Source of the DNA: Phycisphaerales bacterium
Lineage (GTDB): Bacteria > Planctomycetota > Phycisphaerae > Phycisphaerales > UBA1924
DNA: 64,000 nucleotides
NCBI GenBank assembly: GCA_029260375.1
Contig: JAJDDI010000017.1
Location: 48,841-112,840, forward strand
Direction: 5' to 3'
Positions within the stretch are counted from its first letter, which is position 1, and every line of letters starts with the position of its first letter. The notes under the pieces are model-generated. The model searched no databases and was not told the DNA's origin. It was given only the letters and a program-made list of their open reading frames with translations. The translations under genes were made by a program, and so were the position numbers. Positions 41,474-49,632 of the stretch are shown piece by piece.

Positions 41474-42214
41474 ATGAATGAGTCTGATCATGCGGCACAG
41501 CGCCAAGACCCGGGCGGCAGGACAACCCTGCTCGCCGTGGCCGCGATGATCGAGCTCGAGGCCATCGCCAGGGGTCTGGGCATCGCGCCGCCCACCCCCG
41601 GGCAAGAGTGGTCGGTGATCACGCTGGCGCCCGGGCTGGAGGCGGTGCTCACGGGGATCGGCAAGGCCAACGCCGCGGGCGCGGTTGCCCGTGTTCTTGA
41701 TCCCGCCAGGCACACGGGGGTGATCAGCCTGGGCATTGGCGGCTCCCTCCCCGACGGCCCGCCCTTGGGGTCGCTGGTGCTGGGCGCATCGAGTGTGTTC
41801 GCGGACGAAGGGGTGGTCGCGCCCGACGGATTCCGGGCCTGTCGGTCGATGGGCTTCCCGCTGCTCCGGGGCGAGACCGACGCGATCCTGCCCGACCCGT
41901 CTTGGCTGGAGGCCTGGCGAGACCGGGTCGATCTCGTGGCGCCGATCGCGACGGTCTCGACCTGCTCGGGGACCGACGCGCTCGCCAGCGAGGTCGCCTC
42001 GCGGACCGGGGCGAGTGTGGAGGCGATGGAGGGCGCCGCGGCGGGGCTCGCGGTTCGCGCGATCGACCCCACCCTCGCGTTCGCGGAGCTGCGTGTCGTG
42101 AGCAACACGACCGGCGACCGCCCCGACCAGCGCTGGGACCTGAAGCTGGCGTTGAGCGAGCTGGGGAAGGTTCTCGGACGCGTCGCCCTGTCCACGGCGC
42201 CCGGGCAGGCCTGA
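41474..42214 (+). CDS. mqnB: Futalosine hydrolase (MTA/SAH nucleosidase-like)
   Basis: 246 residues of the purine nucleoside phosphorylase/MTAN fold. Features: the glycine block TGIGKANAAGAV, ISLGIGGSLPDGPPLGSLVLG, the ribose-binding segment ASVEAMEGAAAGLA and the late base-pocket segment VVSNTTGDRPDQRWDL. This pattern fits MqnB, which releases hypoxanthine from futalosine in the alternative menaquinone pathway. A 5'-methylthioadenosine nucleosidase is the main alternative. The ATG at 41474 begins the homologous region; the frame open upstream shows no protein character. Divergent from the HlyD gene; no other mqn gene is in the window. Confidence 0.82.
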   Translation: MNESDHAAQRQDPGGRTTLLAVAAMIELEAIARGLGIAPPTPGQEWSVITLAPGLEAVLTGIGKANAAGAVARVLDPARHTGVISLGIGGSLPDGPPLGSLVLGASSVFADEGVVAPDGFRACRSMGFPLLRGETDAILPDPSWLEAWRDRVDLVAPIATVSTCSGTDALASEVASRTGASVEAMEGAAAGLAVRAIDPTLAFAELRVVSNTTGDRPDQRWDLKLALSELGKVLGRVALSTAPGQA

Positions 42215-42393
42215 GCGCCCCAGGATCCGGGAGGGCTGCGCGGGTGCTGCGACCTCGCAGGTCTGGAGAACGCTGAGGGCGCAGACGCCTCTCAATGCCG
42301 CCGCGGGGCCCGCCGATGAATGGCCATGAGCCGTTTCCGGTCGCGGGTGTCTTTCCCGCGCCGGGGCTCCGTGCGAGTGGAGGCGGGACGCCG

Positions 42394-43587
42394 ATGGGAA
42401 GTGGGTCCAAAGGTCAGAAGGCATCGCGCGGGGGGTTGCGCTCGCTCGGGTCGCTGCGACCGGGCGCGATGCCCGTCGCGATCGACTTCGGCGCCGGATC
42501 GCTCAAGGCGCTCCAGCTGGCGTCGGGCGACCCCGAGTCGCTGGTTTCCGCGGGCGAGGTCGTCACCCCTGAGGACTGCCTCTACGACCCGGCCAAGCGG
42601 ATCCGTTTCCAGCTCGACGCGCTGCCAAAGCTGATCAAGCAGGCCAAGTTCAAGACGACGCGCGCCGTGTGCGCCATCCCGTCGCCGCTGCTGTTCTGCA
42701 AGCACTTGCAGTTCCAGAAGAGCGACGAGGTCACCACGCAAGACATGCTCAACGCGGCGCTGCCCGCGCAGGTCGGCTGCGACGCGTCGATGCTGCTCAC
42801 CAGGCACATCGAGGTCGAGCAGACCGCCCGGGCGGGGCGGTCCGAGGTGATCTGCTTCGCGGCGGGGCGTGAGCTTGTCGCGCGCCTGATGCACGCGATC
42901 AAGGCGGCAAGGCTCGAGCCGGTGGGCATCCACAACGAGTTCACGGCCCTGCTGCGCGCCTTTGCGCCCAAGCCCGGTCAGGCCAGCGCCGACGACAAGC
43001 CGACGCTGTACGTGGACCTGGGGCGCGGCTCGACCAAAGTCATGATCGCCCGCGGCGGGCGGATGCTCTTTGCGCGGACGATCGGCTTCGGCGGGCTCCA
43101 CCTCGACCAGGCGATCACCTCGCAGCTCAAGTGCTCCCTGAGCCAGGCCCGCCAGCAGCGCCTCGCGCTGACATGCATCCGTCCGGACCGCGACCCGCCC
43201 CCGGGCGCCGGCCCAGACGCGCCGCCCGAAGTGAGCCCAGCGCCCGCCTCGCCCGCGACGGCCACCGTCACACGGGTGACCCGCAAGATCGACCTGAGCG
43301 AGCCCGTCGAGATCCTCGTTGACGAGATCTCGATGTGCCTCCGATACCAGAAATCGTTGATGCCCGACCAGCGAGTCGAGCGTGTGGTGTTCGTTGGCGG
43401 CGAGTCCCGCCATCGACCCCTGTGCGCCGATATCGCTCGGGCGCTTCGCCTGCCGGCGCAGGCGGGAGACCCGTTGACCCGGATCGCCCGGACGGGCGCC
43501 GAGCCTTGTGTGGACGTGGATCTGAGTCTGGCCCAGCCCGGGTGGGCGGTCGCGATGGGGATGTGCCTCAGCCCGACCGACTTGTGA
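42394..43587 (+). CDS. pilM: Type IV pilus/secretion assembly ATPase PilM-like
   Basis: About 397 residues with an actin-like ATPase fold: phosphate-1 motif AIDFGAGSLKALQL near residue 30, a second motif YVDLGRGSTKVMIARGG near 210 and the adenosine motif VVFVGGESRHRPL. Family segments such as VCAIPSPLLFCKHLQF and SLSQARQQRLAL support PilM. PilM binds PilN at the cytoplasmic face and couples to the motor. A Pro/Ala-rich insert lies near residues 265-300. The start at 42394 has GGAGG upstream and matches the homologous N-terminus. First gene of the pilM-N-O-P-like-gspE run. Confidence 0.85.
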   Translation: MGSGSKGQKASRGGLRSLGSLRPGAMPVAIDFGAGSLKALQLASGDPESLVSAGEVVTPEDCLYDPAKRIRFQLDALPKLIKQAKFKTTRAVCAIPSPLLFCKHLQFQKSDEVTTQDMLNAALPAQVGCDASMLLTRHIEVEQTARAGRSEVICFAAGRELVARLMHAIKAARLEPVGIHNEFTALLRAFAPKPGQASADDKPTLYVDLGRGSTKVMIARGGRMLFARTIGFGGLHLDQAITSQLKCSLSQARQQRLALTCIRPDRDPPPGAGPDAPPEVSPAPASPATATVTRVTRKIDLSEPVEILVDEISMCLRYQKSLMPDQRVERVVFVGGESRHRPLCADIARALRLPAQAGDPLTRIARTGAEPCVDVDLSLAQPGWAVAMGMCLSPTDL

Positions 43588-43603
43588 GAAAGGCGACGAG
43601 CGG

Positions 43604-44455
43604 ATGTCGAGCCCAAAGAACCCAAACCAGCCGAGCCAGAGCACGTTCCTCCCGACTGACTATGTGCGCGGCAAGACGCAGACGCGGGCAAACGTGCTCG
43701 CGCTCATCCTGTTCGGCGCCGTGATCATCGGCGTTGTCGGCGCCTTCTTCCTGAACAACACACGCCTGCAGAGCGTGATGAGCCGGGAGAACGAGGTCGA
43801 CGAACAGACGCGCAGCGCCGCGGAGCACCTCGAGCAGCTCAAGGCCCTGCGCGTGCAGCGTGAGGGCATGATCGACAGCGCCGAGCTGGTGACGGCGCTG
43901 ATCGAGCGCGTCCCTCGTTCGGTGCTGCTCGCCGAACTGGTCCGGGGGATGCCCGAGGAGCTGGTGCTCACGGACATCGACCTGGTGGGCGAGCGCGTCA
44001 AGACGCCCACCACGCCCACCGCGTCCTCGGCGCCGGCCAAGAGGAGCCGGGCAAGCGCCCGGTCGATCAGCAACCGCGTCTCGGTCGGGAAGGACGCCGC
44101 CGACGAGGGCGCCGAGCCCAAGATCCTGCCCCCACGATTCAAGCACCGGGTCGTGCTGACGGGCCTGGCGGCGGTCAACAACGACGTCGCCGACTACCTG
44201 GCGAGCCTGAAGGCGTCCCCGCTGTTCGGCGCCGTCGAGCTGCAATACATCACCGAGACCAAGGTTGAAGACGTTGAGCTGCGGAAGTTCCAGATCAGCA
44301 TGAACCTGCTGCCCACGGCGGACGTGAGCCAGGTCGAGTCGGCCGTGGAGACCTCGCTGATCGAGAACGGCGTCTTCGGCGATCTGGCGCCCACGCTGCG
44401 CTCACCCCCGATTGAGTCCTTCGGCATCGCCCCCACCGGCGACGACGATCACTGA
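43604..44455 (+). CDS. PilN-like inner-membrane assembly protein
   Basis: 283 residues with one transmembrane segment (~30-50, ANVLALILFGAVIIGVVGAFFL) followed by a coiled coil and a periplasmic ferredoxin-like region (FKHRVVLTGLAAVNNDVADYLASLKASPLFGAVEL) typical of PilN/GspL C-terminal domains. A Ser/Ala/Lys-rich insert occurs at ~125-165. Position 16 bp after pilM and 14 bp before the PilO-like gene is the standard pilMNO order. Together with the PilO-like protein it should form the alignment complex of a type IV pilus or related secretion machine. Confidence 0.8.
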   Translation: MSSPKNPNQPSQSTFLPTDYVRGKTQTRANVLALILFGAVIIGVVGAFFLNNTRLQSVMSRENEVDEQTRSAAEHLEQLKALRVQREGMIDSAELVTALIERVPRSVLLAELVRGMPEELVLTDIDLVGERVKTPTTPTASSAPAKRSRASARSISNRVSVGKDAADEGAEPKILPPRFKHRVVLTGLAAVNNDVADYLASLKASPLFGAVELQYITETKVEDVELRKFQISMNLLPTADVSQVESAVETSLIENGVFGDLAPTLRSPPIESFGIAPTGDDDH

Positions 44456-44469
44456 GAAAGGGCCTCGCG

Positions 44470-45012
44470 ATGAAGTTTGGACTCCGAGAAATCATCATCT
44501 TTCTGGTCGTGCTCTGCATGCCCGTGGGCGCGTACTTCGCGATCTTCAAGCACCAGAACGCGAAGATCGAGGACAAGAAGTCCGAGATCGTGCACAAGGA
44601 GCAGATGCTCACGCTGCTGCGTCAGGAGACCAGCCGCAACGAGGATCTCAAGCGCGCCAACGAGGAGATCGCCCAGCGGATCGCCGAGATCGAATCCCGC
44701 CTTCCCACGGGCAAGGAGGTGGACCAGATCGTCCGCCAGGTCTCTGAGATCGCCGTCAACTCCGGGCTGGAGTCGCCCACATTCAAGAGCGCCAAGCCCA
44801 TCGCGGCGGCCCTCTACTTCGAGCAGCCGCTGGAGATGACGACCAAGGGCTCGTTCGCGGGGTACTACGAGTTCCTCGCGAGTATCGAGCGAATGCCCCG
44901 CATCACCCGGGTCGTTGACATGAAGGTCAAGCGTGCCCGCGAGGGCGCCGAGATCGAAGTCAACTTCACGCTCAGCATCTACTTCCGCGCCGACGAGGGG
45001 AGCTCCACGTGA
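44470..45012 (+). CDS. PilO-like alignment-complex protein
   Basis: 180 residues: one N-terminal membrane segment (~8-28, IIFLVVLCMPVGAYFAIF), a coiled coil (~30-85) and a compact ferredoxin-like domain (AAALYFEQPLEMTTKGSFAGYYEFLASIERMPRITRV), the classic PilO signature in which a YxxFLxxIExMPRI stretch recurs. It has AAAGGG seven bases before the ATG. Its stop overlaps the next gene by 4 bp (GTGA). Expected partner of the PilN-like protein. Confidence 0.82.
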   Translation: MKFGLREIIIFLVVLCMPVGAYFAIFKHQNAKIEDKKSEIVHKEQMLTLLRQETSRNEDLKRANEEIAQRIAEIESRLPTGKEVDQIVRQVSEIAVNSGLESPTFKSAKPIAAALYFEQPLEMTTKGSFAGYYEFLASIERMPRITRVVDMKVKRAREGAEIEVNFTLSIYFRADEGSST

Positions 45013-45806
45013 GCAGCGACACGCCAGCGAACAACAACGCCCTGCCGCAGGGCGATGGCTCCAAGCTGATGCTCGATCTCAACGAGCAGGCCCCGCCCAC
45101 CAGCTCCGCCGGAGGCGCGATGCTCTCCGGGGGCGTGTTCAACCCGAACATGCTCGACAGCGCGGGCCAGGGCGGCTCGGGCGACCCGGGCGGCGAGCTC
45201 TTCTCCAAGCCCAAGAGCCCGTTCCGGGGGCAGACGTTCTTCATCGGCGTCGTCCTCGTGCTCGGGGTCGGTGTCGTCGCGGGGATGCGTCAGCTCTCGC
45301 TGGCCGCGGCCCAGGCGGGGGAGATGTTCAGCCTGGACTTCCAGCCCGAGGCCGAGGACGTGGAAGCGATCGCCAAGTTCGACCGCGTCATGCGGGACCT
45401 AGAGCGATCCGGGCGCCCGATGCAGGTCCCCCTGGACGCGGTCAAAGCCAACCCGTTCACCTTCTCGTTCAATGATGAGCCGATCGATGCCGAGCCTGGC
45501 GAGGACATGTCGCTGGCGCAGCTGCGCGAGCAGCAGCGCCGGGCCGCGCTCGAGGAGCAGCGTCTGGCCGACGTGGCGCTCGCCCGGGAGAAGGAGATTC
45601 TTACGGCGCTCGACGAGCTGAAGGTGCAGAGTGTGCTGGGCGGGCGCGCGCCCGTCGCCCGCGTGAGCGGGGAGGCGGTGCGCGAGGGTGACCAGGTCGG
45701 GATGTTCCGGGCCGTCAAGATCTCCGGGCGAACGGTCGTGCTGGAGGTTGACCAGCGGTACTTCGCGATCCAGATGGGCACTGAGCCGCGTGAGATCGAG
45801 CGATAG
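45009..45806 (+). CDS. PilP-like/GspC-like membrane protein of the secretion cluster
   Basis: 265 residues. The GTG start overlaps the previous stop. A ~70-residue disordered cytoplasmic N-terminus precedes a membrane segment (~75-95, TFFIGVVLVLGVGVVAGM); the periplasmic part has an Arg/Glu-rich coiled coil (~165-205) and a C-terminal beta module (LDELKVQSVLGGRAPVARVSGEAVREGDQV). That last module, with a property like 'sequence-function-value' strands, resembles the HR domain of PilP or GspC, but similarity is weak. Assignment rests mainly on position between pilO-like and gspE/pilB-like genes. Confidence 0.6.
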   Translation: MSSDTPANNNALPQGDGSKLMLDLNEQAPPTSSAGGAMLSGGVFNPNMLDSAGQGGSGDPGGELFSKPKSPFRGQTFFIGVVLVLGVGVVAGMRQLSLAAAQAGEMFSLDFQPEAEDVEAIAKFDRVMRDLERSGRPMQVPLDAVKANPFTFSFNDEPIDAEPGEDMSLAQLREQQRRAALEEQRLADVALAREKEILTALDELKVQSVLGGRAPVARVSGEAVREGDQVGMFRAVKISGRTVVLEVDQRYFAIQMGTEPREIER

Positions 45807-45827
45807 TCCGACCTGCCGGAGCAGCAT

Positions 45828-47852
45828 GTGGCGACGCACAATATTGATGACATTCTGAACGAGCTCGGGCTCGACGACGCCAAGGGCACGGGCGCCCCCA
45901 GGAGGCCCGACACCCCCAGCGCGAACCCGACCAAGGGCAAGGGGCACCGGATCGACAAGGCGAAGGACTCGTTCGCCCCGCTGCCCTCCATGCCCTCGGG
46001 CCAGCGCCGCTACGGGCACGACGACGAGAAGCCCGTGACGCGCGACCCCGCGGTCCGCAACGCGCCGATTCCCGCGCCCAAGGCCCGCGTGGGCGAGGCG
46101 CTGAGCGATATCTACAGCCCCGAGAACCACACCTCGAACGTGGCCGAGCTCGGTGAGCTGCTCATCGAGCGCCGGATCGTCAGCCCCGAACAGATCACCG
46201 CGGCGCGTCAGGTCCTGCGCCAGACCCCGGGCGCCCGCCTGAACGACATCCTGGTCGAGCAGGGCGCCGACGAGCCGCGCATCCAGAGCGCGGTCGCCGA
46301 ACTGGCGGGCGTTCCCTTTGAGCGCATCGACCTGGACAAGGGCACAGACGGCGGGTTCGACGGCACGCTGCTCCAGCGCCTCGGAGCCGAGTTCTGCAAG
46401 GCCCGCGCCGTGCTGCCCATCCGCATGGACGCCTCCCGCCTGGTCATCGGGGCGACCAGCGCCGACGACGTGTTCCTGCTCGACGAGATCAGGTCCCGCC
46501 TGGGCGTCCCGGGCGTGAAGCTGGTGCTCGTCACGAGCGGGGATCTGAAGGCCGCCCTCGAGCTCGTCGGTGCGGGGCAGCAGGAGGACATGGACCTCAC
46601 CGACATCCTCGAGGGCGTGGACGAATCGGACGTCGAGGTGGACCGCGCACGCAGCGAGAACACCGAGGTCGATCTCGAGCAGCAGGCGGGCGAGTCCCCG
46701 GTCATCCGCTACGTCAACTACATCATCCAGAGCGCGGTCAAAGAGGGCGCCTCGGATATCCACATCGAGCCCGCGGAGAAGAAGCTCAAGGTTCGCTTCC
46801 GCATCGACGGCGTGCTCTTCGAGATGATGAACCCGCCCGGGTCGATGTCCAGCGCGATCACCTCACGCCTCAAAATCATGGCGAACCTGGACATCTCCGA
46901 GCGCCGCATCCCCCAGGACGGGCGCATCCGCTGCACCGTCGGCGGGCGCAAGCTCGACCTGCGTGTCTCGACCCTGCCCTGCGGCTACGGCGAGAAGACG
47001 GTCATGCGTATCCTCGACACCCGGTCCATCCAGGTGGGGCTGGCCGATCTCGGATTCAATGACGCGACCTACCAGACCTGGCGCAAGGAAGTCACGGCGC
47101 CCCACGGCATCATCCTCGTCACGGGCCCCACCGGCTCGGGTAAGACGACCACCCTCTACGCCTCGCTCCGCCAGCTCGACAAGAACAAGCTCAACATCTC
47201 AACCGTTGAGGACCCCATCGAGTACCATCTCGAGGGCGTCACACAGACGCAGACGCACGAGAAGATCGGGATGACGTTCGCCAAGGCGCTCAAGGCCCTG
47301 CTGCGCCAGGACCCCGATGTACTCATGCTCGGTGAGATCCGCGATCACGAGACCGCGCACACCGCGGTGCAGGCCGCGCTCACGGGCCACCTCGTGCTCT
47401 CCACCCTCCACACCAACGACGCGCCCAGCTCCATCACGCGCCTCGTGAACATCGGGCTCGAGCCCTTCCTCGTTGGCGCCGCGCTCAACGGCGTGCTCGC
47501 CCAGCGCCTCGTCCGCCGCCTCTGCAAGGAGTGCGCCGTCGAGGAGGTCCCCAGCGAGGAGCTCCGTGAGTACCTCGAGATGCAGGGCATGCCCACCGAC
47601 AAGACCTGGGTCTCGAAGGGCTGCGACAAGTGCCGCAGCACGGGCTACTCCGGTCGCGTTGGCATCTACGAGCTGCTGACGGTTGACGACCAGCTCCGCG
47701 ACGTCATCGCCCGGAACCCCAACGTTTCCGAGTTCCGCCGCCTGTGCCTGGAGCGGGGCATGTCCTCGCTCCGTGAGGACGGGATGCAGAAGGTCCGCCA
47801 GGGCCTGACCACGGTCCAGGAGATCCTGCGGGTGACCGAGGCCAGCGTGTAA
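45828..47852 (+). CDS. GspE/PilB-type secretion ATPase
   Basis: 674 residues from the GTG at 45828 (GGAG about seven bases upstream). A disordered ~90-residue start precedes an MshEN-type N-terminal domain (LGELLIERRIVSPEQITAARQ). The ATPase domain has Walker A GPTGSGKTTT (Lys439), the Asp box STVEDPIEY, Walker B-region LLRQDPDVLMLGEIRD and the His box TGHLVLSTLHTN. A zinc tetracysteine is formed by Cys566, Cys569, Cys599 and Cys602 (CKEC...CDKC), typical of extension ATPases rather than PilT. It powers pilus assembly or type II secretion. It ends the pilM-gspE operon, 213 bp before the GH56 pair. Confidence 0.94.
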   Translation: MATHNIDDILNELGLDDAKGTGAPRRPDTPSANPTKGKGHRIDKAKDSFAPLPSMPSGQRRYGHDDEKPVTRDPAVRNAPIPAPKARVGEALSDIYSPENHTSNVAELGELLIERRIVSPEQITAARQVLRQTPGARLNDILVEQGADEPRIQSAVAELAGVPFERIDLDKGTDGGFDGTLLQRLGAEFCKARAVLPIRMDASRLVIGATSADDVFLLDEIRSRLGVPGVKLVLVTSGDLKAALELVGAGQQEDMDLTDILEGVDESDVEVDRARSENTEVDLEQQAGESPVIRYVNYIIQSAVKEGASDIHIEPAEKKLKVRFRIDGVLFEMMNPPGSMSSAITSRLKIMANLDISERRIPQDGRIRCTVGGRKLDLRVSTLPCGYGEKTVMRILDTRSIQVGLADLGFNDATYQTWRKEVTAPHGIILVTGPTGSGKTTTLYASLRQLDKNKLNISTVEDPIEYHLEGVTQTQTHEKIGMTFAKALKALLRQDPDVLMLGEIRDHETAHTAVQAALTGHLVLSTLHTNDAPSSITRLVNIGLEPFLVGAALNGVLAQRLVRRLCKECAVEEVPSEELREYLEMQGMPTDKTWVSKGCDKCRSTGYSGRVGIYELLTVDDQLRDVIARNPNVSEFRRLCLERGMSSLREDGMQKVRQGLTTVQEILRVTEASV

Positions 47853-47912
47853 GGCAGACTCCCCAGCTTGCCAGACTGGCGGGCGAGACCAGCCGCCCGG
47901 ATCGCGCCCAAT

Positions 47913-47946
47913 CGCCGAAAAAGCCCATGATGGCGCGGTTTTTACG
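47913..47946 (+). terminator. Possible rho-independent terminator after gspE/pilB
   Basis: An imperfect stem CGCC...GGCG is followed by CGG and TTTTT, about 60-95 bp after the ATPase stop codon. The T run is convincing but the stem is short with a large loop, so this is a weak call. It would separate the secretion cluster from the GH56-like genes. Confidence 0.35.
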
Positions 47947-48065
47947 GCTCCAGACCCCTCCGGACCGATGTTCGGAGGAACCAATCGATCCCCAGGGGCT
48001 GTCCGGTTAGGCTCGCCGGACCCAATGCCACCTCCCACACCCCCGCTTGCTGCAGGAACAAAAAA

Positions 48066-49478
48066 ATGCTGACGCTTTCAGGCGCCCACAGACTTGGGTG
48101 TCATGTGTTCTGGAACACTCGTGTCGCCGGGGGAGTCGCGCTGGCCCTGAGCCTCGCGCTGGCGACGCAGGCCGCCGCGCAGCAGAGCGCGTTCACTTAT
48201 CCCACGATGGACCTGGACAACAACGGCCGCGTCAGCGTTGACGACTTCATCGAGTACTCCACCCTGCGCATGGCGGGGAACCGGCTGGCAGACCTGAACT
48301 TTGACGGCTCGATCAGCACGGACGACGACGCCATCGCCATTCAGTCGATCGGCTCCGCCTGGCCCGTTCCCCGCGAGTTCAGCGTGCACTGGTCGGTGAC
48401 GGGCGAGAATGATCCCCGGATCGATCCGGTCAACCTCGGCAGTGTCGAGGTCGTTCGGGATGTCGAGGTGATCTACCAGCCCAACGTGCCGCTCTACCCG
48501 GTCTCGGGCTACCACGAGATGATCCGCAATGAGAACGGGTCCTACGACAACTGGATCACGACCTACAACACGTACATGTCCAACTACCTGGCGCAGGTCC
48601 GCGTCGAGGTCAGGCGGCGCCAGAAGCTCCAGCGCCCGGGCACCATCGGCATCATCGACTACGAGTCGGCCAGCCCGGACTGGGCCTTCATCAACATGAA
48701 CCAGCAGGCGCTCGTGACGCGCTGGCGGTCGGCCGTTGCTCAGGTCAACGGCGAGGCCCTCGATCTCGTGTTCGTCACGTTCTCAGGCTTCACGCCCGAT
48801 CCGGGCGCCGACAGCTGGGGAACGCTCAGCGGGGCGCAGAAAGAAGATCTCCTGCGTCTTTCCTGGAACGCGTTCGGGCGTGATCTCTTCACACGGACGC
48901 TCGAACTCGCCCGCGAGGATGCGCCCGCGGCCCTCTGGGGCTACTGGGGCATCCCCCGCGGCATGGTCAACGTGCCGATCTCCTCGCGAGACATCGAACT
49001 CAACGACAACCTCGCGTGGCTCATCGAGCAGGTCGACGTGCTCTGCCCGGCGTTCTACGACGCCCCCCGCGTCGAAGAGGGCGGCCCCAGCTCGGCGTGC
49101 CCGACCGTCGAGGCCTCCAGGCTCGTGACCTGGCTTACGGGCAACATGGCCGAGTTGCTCCGCGTCCGCCACCTGTACAACCAGAACGCCCGTCTGCTGC
49201 CGTACATCTGGTACCACAACGGCCCGAACACCTGCATCGGGAGCGAGCAGCCCGGCCGCATGATCTCGGAGACCAACGCGCGGGCTCTGCTGACCATCCC
49301 CAAGTTCATGGGCGCCGACGGCGTGCTGCTCTGGGGGCACTTCTACCCCACCGAGCCCGCGCCCGAGCACGCCTCGCCGGAAGAAGTCCAGGGGTTCGTC
49401 GATCAGTGGACCTGGCTGATCAACTCCCTGCACCGCTCGAACGGGCGCCCGACCCAGCGGTCCATCCGGGTTCCCTGA
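48066..49478 (+). CDS. Secreted GH56 (hyaluronidase-family)-like glycoside hydrolase with N-terminal dockerin-type calcium loops
   Basis: 470 residues with a signal peptide ending near TQAAAQQ. Residues ~43-100 carry two canonical dockerin/EF-type loops (DLDNNGRVSVDD and DLNFDGSISTDD). The rest matches the GH56 fold segment by segment: VEVIYQPNVPLYP (compare FYxxxLGLYPY), GIIDYESASPDW containing Asp198-x-Glu200, the GH56 catalytic Asp-x-Glu; LWGYWGIPRG (~290-299), NDNLAWLIEQVDVLCPAFY (bee venom enzyme: NDKMSWLFESEDVLLPSVY), LLPYIWYH, and GADGVLLWG with Trp423. I therefore predict an endo-beta-N-acetylhexosaminidase acting on a hyaluronan- or chondroitin-like polymer. GH56 is known mainly from animals. 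Substrate untested; a related non-hydrolytic role is possible. Confidence 0.8.
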   Translation: MLTLSGAHRLGCHVFWNTRVAGGVALALSLALATQAAAQQSAFTYPTMDLDNNGRVSVDDFIEYSTLRMAGNRLADLNFDGSISTDDDAIAIQSIGSAWPVPREFSVHWSVTGENDPRIDPVNLGSVEVVRDVEVIYQPNVPLYPVSGYHEMIRNENGSYDNWITTYNTYMSNYLAQVRVEVRRRQKLQRPGTIGIIDYESASPDWAFINMNQQALVTRWRSAVAQVNGEALDLVFVTFSGFTPDPGADSWGTLSGAQKEDLLRLSWNAFGRDLFTRTLELAREDAPAALWGYWGIPRGMVNVPISSRDIELNDNLAWLIEQVDVLCPAFYDAPRVEEGGPSSACPTVEASRLVTWLTGNMAELLRVRHLYNQNARLLPYIWYHNGPNTCIGSEQPGRMISETNARALLTIPKFMGADGVLLWGHFYPTEPAPEHASPEEVQGFVDQWTWLINSLHRSNGRPTQRSIRVP

Positions 49479-49632
49479 ACCCGCCTCCCCCACCCGTCGG
49501 CTGATCGGCACGACCCACACAGACAGGCCATGCGCCATCGATTCCCTGGATTCCGCCCTTGCCGCGCCCCCTAGGGAACCGATTTTTGAAGTGTGGAACG
49601 GCAATGCCGCCGCTCCCGGCACGGGGCTACCC